Positions 6,478 through 8,572 of a stretch of DNA of 8,572 nucleotides are shown piece by piece. The stretch's first letter is position 1; every line of letters begins with the position of its first letter. The notes beneath the pieces were generated by a model that worked only from the letters and a program-made list of their open reading frames with translations, searched no databases and was not told the DNA's origin. The stretch is from Methanosarcinales archaeon. Its GTDB lineage: Archaea; Halobacteriota; Syntropharchaeia; Alkanophagales; Methanospirareceae. The stretch spans positions 1 through 8,572 of the forward strand of contig JAODGF010000058.1 of the NCBI GenBank assembly GCA_025464645.1, given 5' to 3'. Made by a program: the position numbers and the translations under genes.

Positions 6478-6991
6478 ATAACATCCCTAATTTAGCCTTT
6501 ATTATCTTTATCTCGTGCTCTAACTTGTCAAATCGCTCCTCCATATATGCTTTCAAGTCTTCCCGCAGTCCTCTTATCTCCCCAATTGTCATATCCTGCT
6601 TTTCAAGCATCTTCTTTCCTACCGATACTGATTCTTCACCGAGTTCAACAGACCTATAAAGTAATTTCCCGGCGGTATCCAAACGTTCACCTAACTCTTC
6701 CTGCCAGTTACCCCTTCTTATCTCAAAATATTCGAACTCTGCCTTAAAATCTTCAAACTGAACCTCTAAATGCTCCACGTCTATTGGGTATCTTTTAATC
6801 CTTATTTCATCGATGAACCGCTCCATTTTTGTTTCTTCGCCTTCCGCAACGACTCTAACATCATATGGCTTAACGTTCTCAACAAACCCCGATATTCCCA
6901 GCCGTCTTGCTCTCTCTTCCACTTCGTCTCGATACCCAACACGTTGAACCTTCCCTTTTGCGATAATCACTGCTCTTTTCTTTTTCCCCAT
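6476..6991 (-). CDS. Acylphosphatase-domain protein with a C-terminal coiled coil
   Basis: 171 residues. The first 92 form an acylphosphatase domain, which hydrolyses acyl-phosphates such as carbamoyl- or acetyl-phosphate in the cytoplasm. GKVQRVGYR at 13-21 supplies the phosphate loop and catalytic Arg21. LGISGFVENV at 31-40 supplies the catalytic Asn39. The usual second Gly of GxVQGVGFR is Arg here (residue 17), and the conserved DG after the Asn is absent (KPYDV), so activity is likely but not assured. Residues 97-171 are charged and heptad-like (ERLDTAGKLLYRSVELG, EDLKAYMEERFDKLEHEI), a predicted coiled coil that could drive oligomerisation. It has no export signal, unlike its operon partners. 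It is the first gene of the cluster. The ATG at 6991 has no Shine-Dalgarno and lies about 30 bases after a TATA-like block. Confidence 0.88.
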   Translation of the reverse strand: MGKKKRAVIIAKGKVQRVGYRDEVEERARRLGISGFVENVKPYDVRVVAEGEETKMERFIDEIRIKRYPIDVEHLEVQFEDFKAEFEYFEIRRGNWQEELGERLDTAGKLLYRSVELGEESVSVGKKMLEKQDMTIGEIRGLREDLKAYMEERFDKLEHEIKIIKAKLGML

Positions 6992-7016
6992 CTTATGTTT
7001 ACAATTCGTTTAGTAC

Positions 7017-7028
7017 AATAAAAAATAT
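7017..7028 (-). promoter_or_regulatory. Probable TATA box for the envelope operon
   Basis: The minus strand reads GATATTTTTTAT-like sequence at 7028-7017, centred about 32 bases before the ATG at 6991. Archaeal transcription starts about 25 bases after TATA, so the mRNA would have almost no leader, which fits the missing Shine-Dalgarno. The T6 within it could also help end transcription from the secreted pair upstream. The rest of the 112-base gap (6992-7103) is AT-rich, with no further structure seen. Confidence 0.45.
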
Positions 7029-7103
7029 CAAGAATTCCGAATAAATACTTTTAATTTCTTTATTATTAATTAGTTGGATCAGCTCCTTCCCTTTAAAACT
7101 CAC

Positions 7104-7778
7104 TCACGGCGCTCCTCCAAAAGGGCACAATGGATTTGCACGCAGGCTAATATCTGCACTGTAGTAAATGTTAAATTCGCCCTCCGCAGTGATGTGCTGA
7201 CTGTAAGTGCCATGAGCATCACCAATAGCTACGGCATTACACCCTACCTCTACGCTTCCCTTACCCTGGGATGAGAAGTCATAACCTATGCCCTTCTCTG
7301 CTCTTGTGCTGGAATGGGCTATACCCCGGGTGAGCGCGACCTGAGAGCCTACTGAAGCATCCAGACAGCCAATGTCACGGGAATAAAATCCTACGACCGT
7401 TCCTTCTTTCGTGGTCAACTGCCCCCCGGTGCCCAAAGAATCATAGCCAATAGCAGTTCCAGTGCTTAACTGGCTCCCGTAGCTGGCAGGAAGCACGCTC
7501 CACGTATCTAATATCACGCTTTCACCACCGGAAGCATTGGCATAAAGGGAATGTGCGAACGATTCTGATAGATTCTTTCCAGCATACAAATGTGAATGAT
7601 CCTGGCTTACATTCCACGAACCAGTGGAATGGATATATGTTATCGCCCATGTCGGAGACGAATGAGTCCACGTTCCCTCTTGTGCTAAGGCAGCCTGAGG
7701 AAGCAATAAAAATAAACATAAAAATAAAAAACTCAAAAGCAAAATTACAAGTCCAATAAATCCTTCTTCTTCTTTCAT
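7104..7778 (-). CDS. Secreted protein of unknown function (second of a pair)
   Basis: I do not recognise this 224-residue protein. A long hydrophobic stretch at about 8-27 ends in PQAALA, a good signal peptidase site after Ala32, so about 192 residues should be exported. The mature part is rich in Gly, Ser and Thr with short alternating strands, suggesting a beta-rich fold, and has three Cys (138, 180, 218). Two internal segments are alike: IGYDSLGTGGQL from 110 and IGYDFSSQGKGSVEVG from 164. The C-terminal ITAEGEFNIYY (196-206) resembles TTVDGSFEFYK in the upstream partner. The ATG at 7778 comes 14 bases after the partner's stop, so the two are almost certainly cotranscribed; no Shine-Dalgarno is visible. 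No C-terminal anchor is present, so it may be released or bound to other surface proteins. Confidence 0.75.
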   Translation of the reverse strand: MKEEEGFIGLVILLLSFLFLCLFLLLPQAALAQEGTWTHSSPTWAITYIHSTGSWNVSQDHSHLYAGKNLSESFAHSLYANASGGESVILDTWSVLPASYGSQLSTGTAIGYDSLGTGGQLTTKEGTVVGFYSRDIGCLDASVGSQVALTRGIAHSSTRAEKGIGYDFSSQGKGSVEVGCNAVAIGDAHGTYSQHITAEGEFNIYYSADISLRANPLCPFGGAP

Positions 7779-7792
7779 CTTTTTGTTATTTT

Positions 7793-8473
7793 TTACGGTT
7801 TGAAATACACCACCTTATAGAACTCGAAAGAGCCATCCACAGTGGTCTTATAACTAAACTTCAACCTCTTACGTTTATCATCAACAGAAGCACTCATGCC
7901 GGCAGACATGGTACCTTCACCCTCTCCCGCATAGATTTCATAGTGCAACTCTGGAGTGCGGGTTATCTGTGCTTTGGTTTCAGTCGTCACCTGCGCTTCG
8001 GTCATGCACATCGAGCTACCCGCGGTTATATACACGCAACTTCCTCTTGATTTAAGGGACATATCCACGCCCTCTGCATGGCTTAACGAGCCCTTCTCAC
8101 TCGTTGCGGTATATCCAATGTTTTTTTTCACTTCCAGATTCGGCGCTTTACCTGTATCTACCCAGAAATCCTTATAGAGATTAGTAGCCCCGCCTGAGCT
8201 AAACGTACTTTCCTTGTATTTTATCTTGCCATATTTCGCTCCAGATGCAAGAGGGTGGTTATCGAGAGAGGCATTGCTGCTGCATTCCCAGTTAAGCTGC
8301 TCAATTTCTTTCACCTTTTTATCGCATACAACTTCAGTTGTGATCGTAAGGGTTTCGATTCCCGGCGTATGCGTAACTGCGCGGTTTGCTGAAACAACTC
8401 CGCTAAAGGCTATCGTTAGTGCCAGTGCTATAACGACCACACATATCATTTTCTTCGTTTTTATTTTTAACAC
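7793..8473 (-). CDS. Secreted protein of unknown function (first of a pair)
   Basis: I do not recognise this 226-residue protein. A basic start and hydrophobic core (9-27) end in GVVSA, giving a probable cleavage after Ala29. The mature part has four Cys (50, 64, 146, 156), enough for two disulfides, and an apparently beta-rich pattern. IGYTATSEKGSLSHAEG at 119-135 and TTVDGSFEFYK at 210-220 match segments of the downstream secreted protein, so the two are probably distant paralogues. The start is GTG at 8473; an in-frame stop at 8486-8488 limits the choice, and ATG at 8449 (Met9) is the alternative. The GAGGTG at 8476-8471 looks like a Shine-Dalgarno, but it overlaps the GTG and is 21 bases from the ATG. 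No membrane anchor or sorting tail is present at the C-terminus. Confidence 0.75.
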   Translation of the reverse strand: MLKIKTKKMICVVVIALALTIAFSGVVSANRAVTHTPGIETLTITTEVVCDKKVKEIEQLNWECSSNASLDNHPLASGAKYGKIKYKESTFSSGGATNLYKDFWVDTGKAPNLEVKKNIGYTATSEKGSLSHAEGVDMSLKSRGSCVYITAGSSMCMTEAQVTTETKAQITRTPELHYEIYAGEGEGTMSAGMSASVDDKRKRLKFSYKTTVDGSFEFYKVVYFKP

Positions 8474-8493
8474 CTCTAAAGTTTTTCACTTCG

Positions 8494-8509
8494 TAAATAA
8501 AGTTTAAAA
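8494..8509 (-). promoter_or_regulatory. Probable TATA region for the secreted pair
   Basis: The minus strand reads TTTTAAACTTTATTTA across 8509-8494, about 28 bases before the GTG at 8473. This is the normal archaeal TATA distance for a transcript starting at or very near the start codon. Confidence 0.45.
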
Positions 8510-8530
8510 GGGGAAAAAACATTTTCCCCT
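8509..8530. repeat. Perfect 9-bp inverted repeat with 4-base loop
   Basis: AGGGGAAAA (8509-8517) and TTTTCCCCT (8522-8530) are exact reverse complements around AACA. On the minus strand it lies directly upstream of the TATA-like block, where an archaeal regulator or BRE would sit. On the plus strand a T6 run follows at 8536-8541, so it could instead be a terminator for a plus-strand transcript, although no plus-strand gene lies immediately before it. Operator seems more likely than terminator. Confidence 0.55.
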
Positions 8531-8572
8531 ATTGCTTTTTTCATTATGCCAGGTGCTCCACTACAAGGCTTA

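Noticed and set aside
7522..7759. Overlapping plus- and minus-strand frames inside the secreted-protein gene
   Set aside because: They are alternative-frame shadows of the 7104-7778 gene, which has a clear signal peptide and an operon context.
8479..8571. Minus-strand frames reaching the right edge, ending at TAG 8476-8478 or at TAA 8547-8549
   Set aside because: Both are short tails of possible upstream genes, and one runs through the palindrome and TATA block; neither has recognisable content and they compete with a plus-strand reading.

Overview
The window looks like a stretch of archaeal chromosome, most likely from a euryarchaeon. The best evidence is the surface protein at 3486-4763: it has three COG1361/NEW3-like repeats and ends in a PGF-CTERM sorting tail, the archaeosortase A signal. 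AT-rich TATA-like blocks about 30 bases before start codons that lack a Shine-Dalgarno also fit archaea. An ANME-1/Methanomicrobia-type source is my impression only; nothing in the window proves it.

Layout. The left edge (1-309) holds the last 102 codons of a YgjP-like zinc metallopeptidase on the plus strand. A 61% GC, hairpin-rich intergenic patch follows (about 327-465). Then come truA (minus, 491-1324) and, divergently, a Na+/Ca2+-type exchanger (plus, 1410-2348). The exchanger converges on a four-gene minus-strand cluster running 6991 down to 2400: acylphosphatase with a coiled-coil tail; surface protein with two rhodanese and two Ig-like domains; PGF-CTERM protein with three CARDB/NEW3-like repeats; and a reduced RND-type protein that keeps one N-terminal membrane segment and two porter ectodomains but none of the other membrane helices. 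Upstream (8473 down to 7104) is a second minus-strand pair of secreted proteins of unknown function that share short motifs. It starts behind a TATA-like block and a perfect 9-bp inverted repeat at the right edge.

How the genes may work together. The genes from 6991 to 2400 are separated by 0-30 bases and lie downstream of one clear AT-rich promoter region, so they probably form one operon. Three of the four products have export or membrane signals, so the operon appears to build something outside the membrane: a PGF-anchored scaffold, a rhodanese carrying cysteine motifs, and an RND ectodomain pair. The truncated RND architecture, the CxPC motif in the first rhodanese loop, the structured intergenic element and the paired secreted proteins are the parts most worth a second look. 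No RNA gene, CRISPR array, insertion sequence or gene-free stretch over 300 bases was seen.
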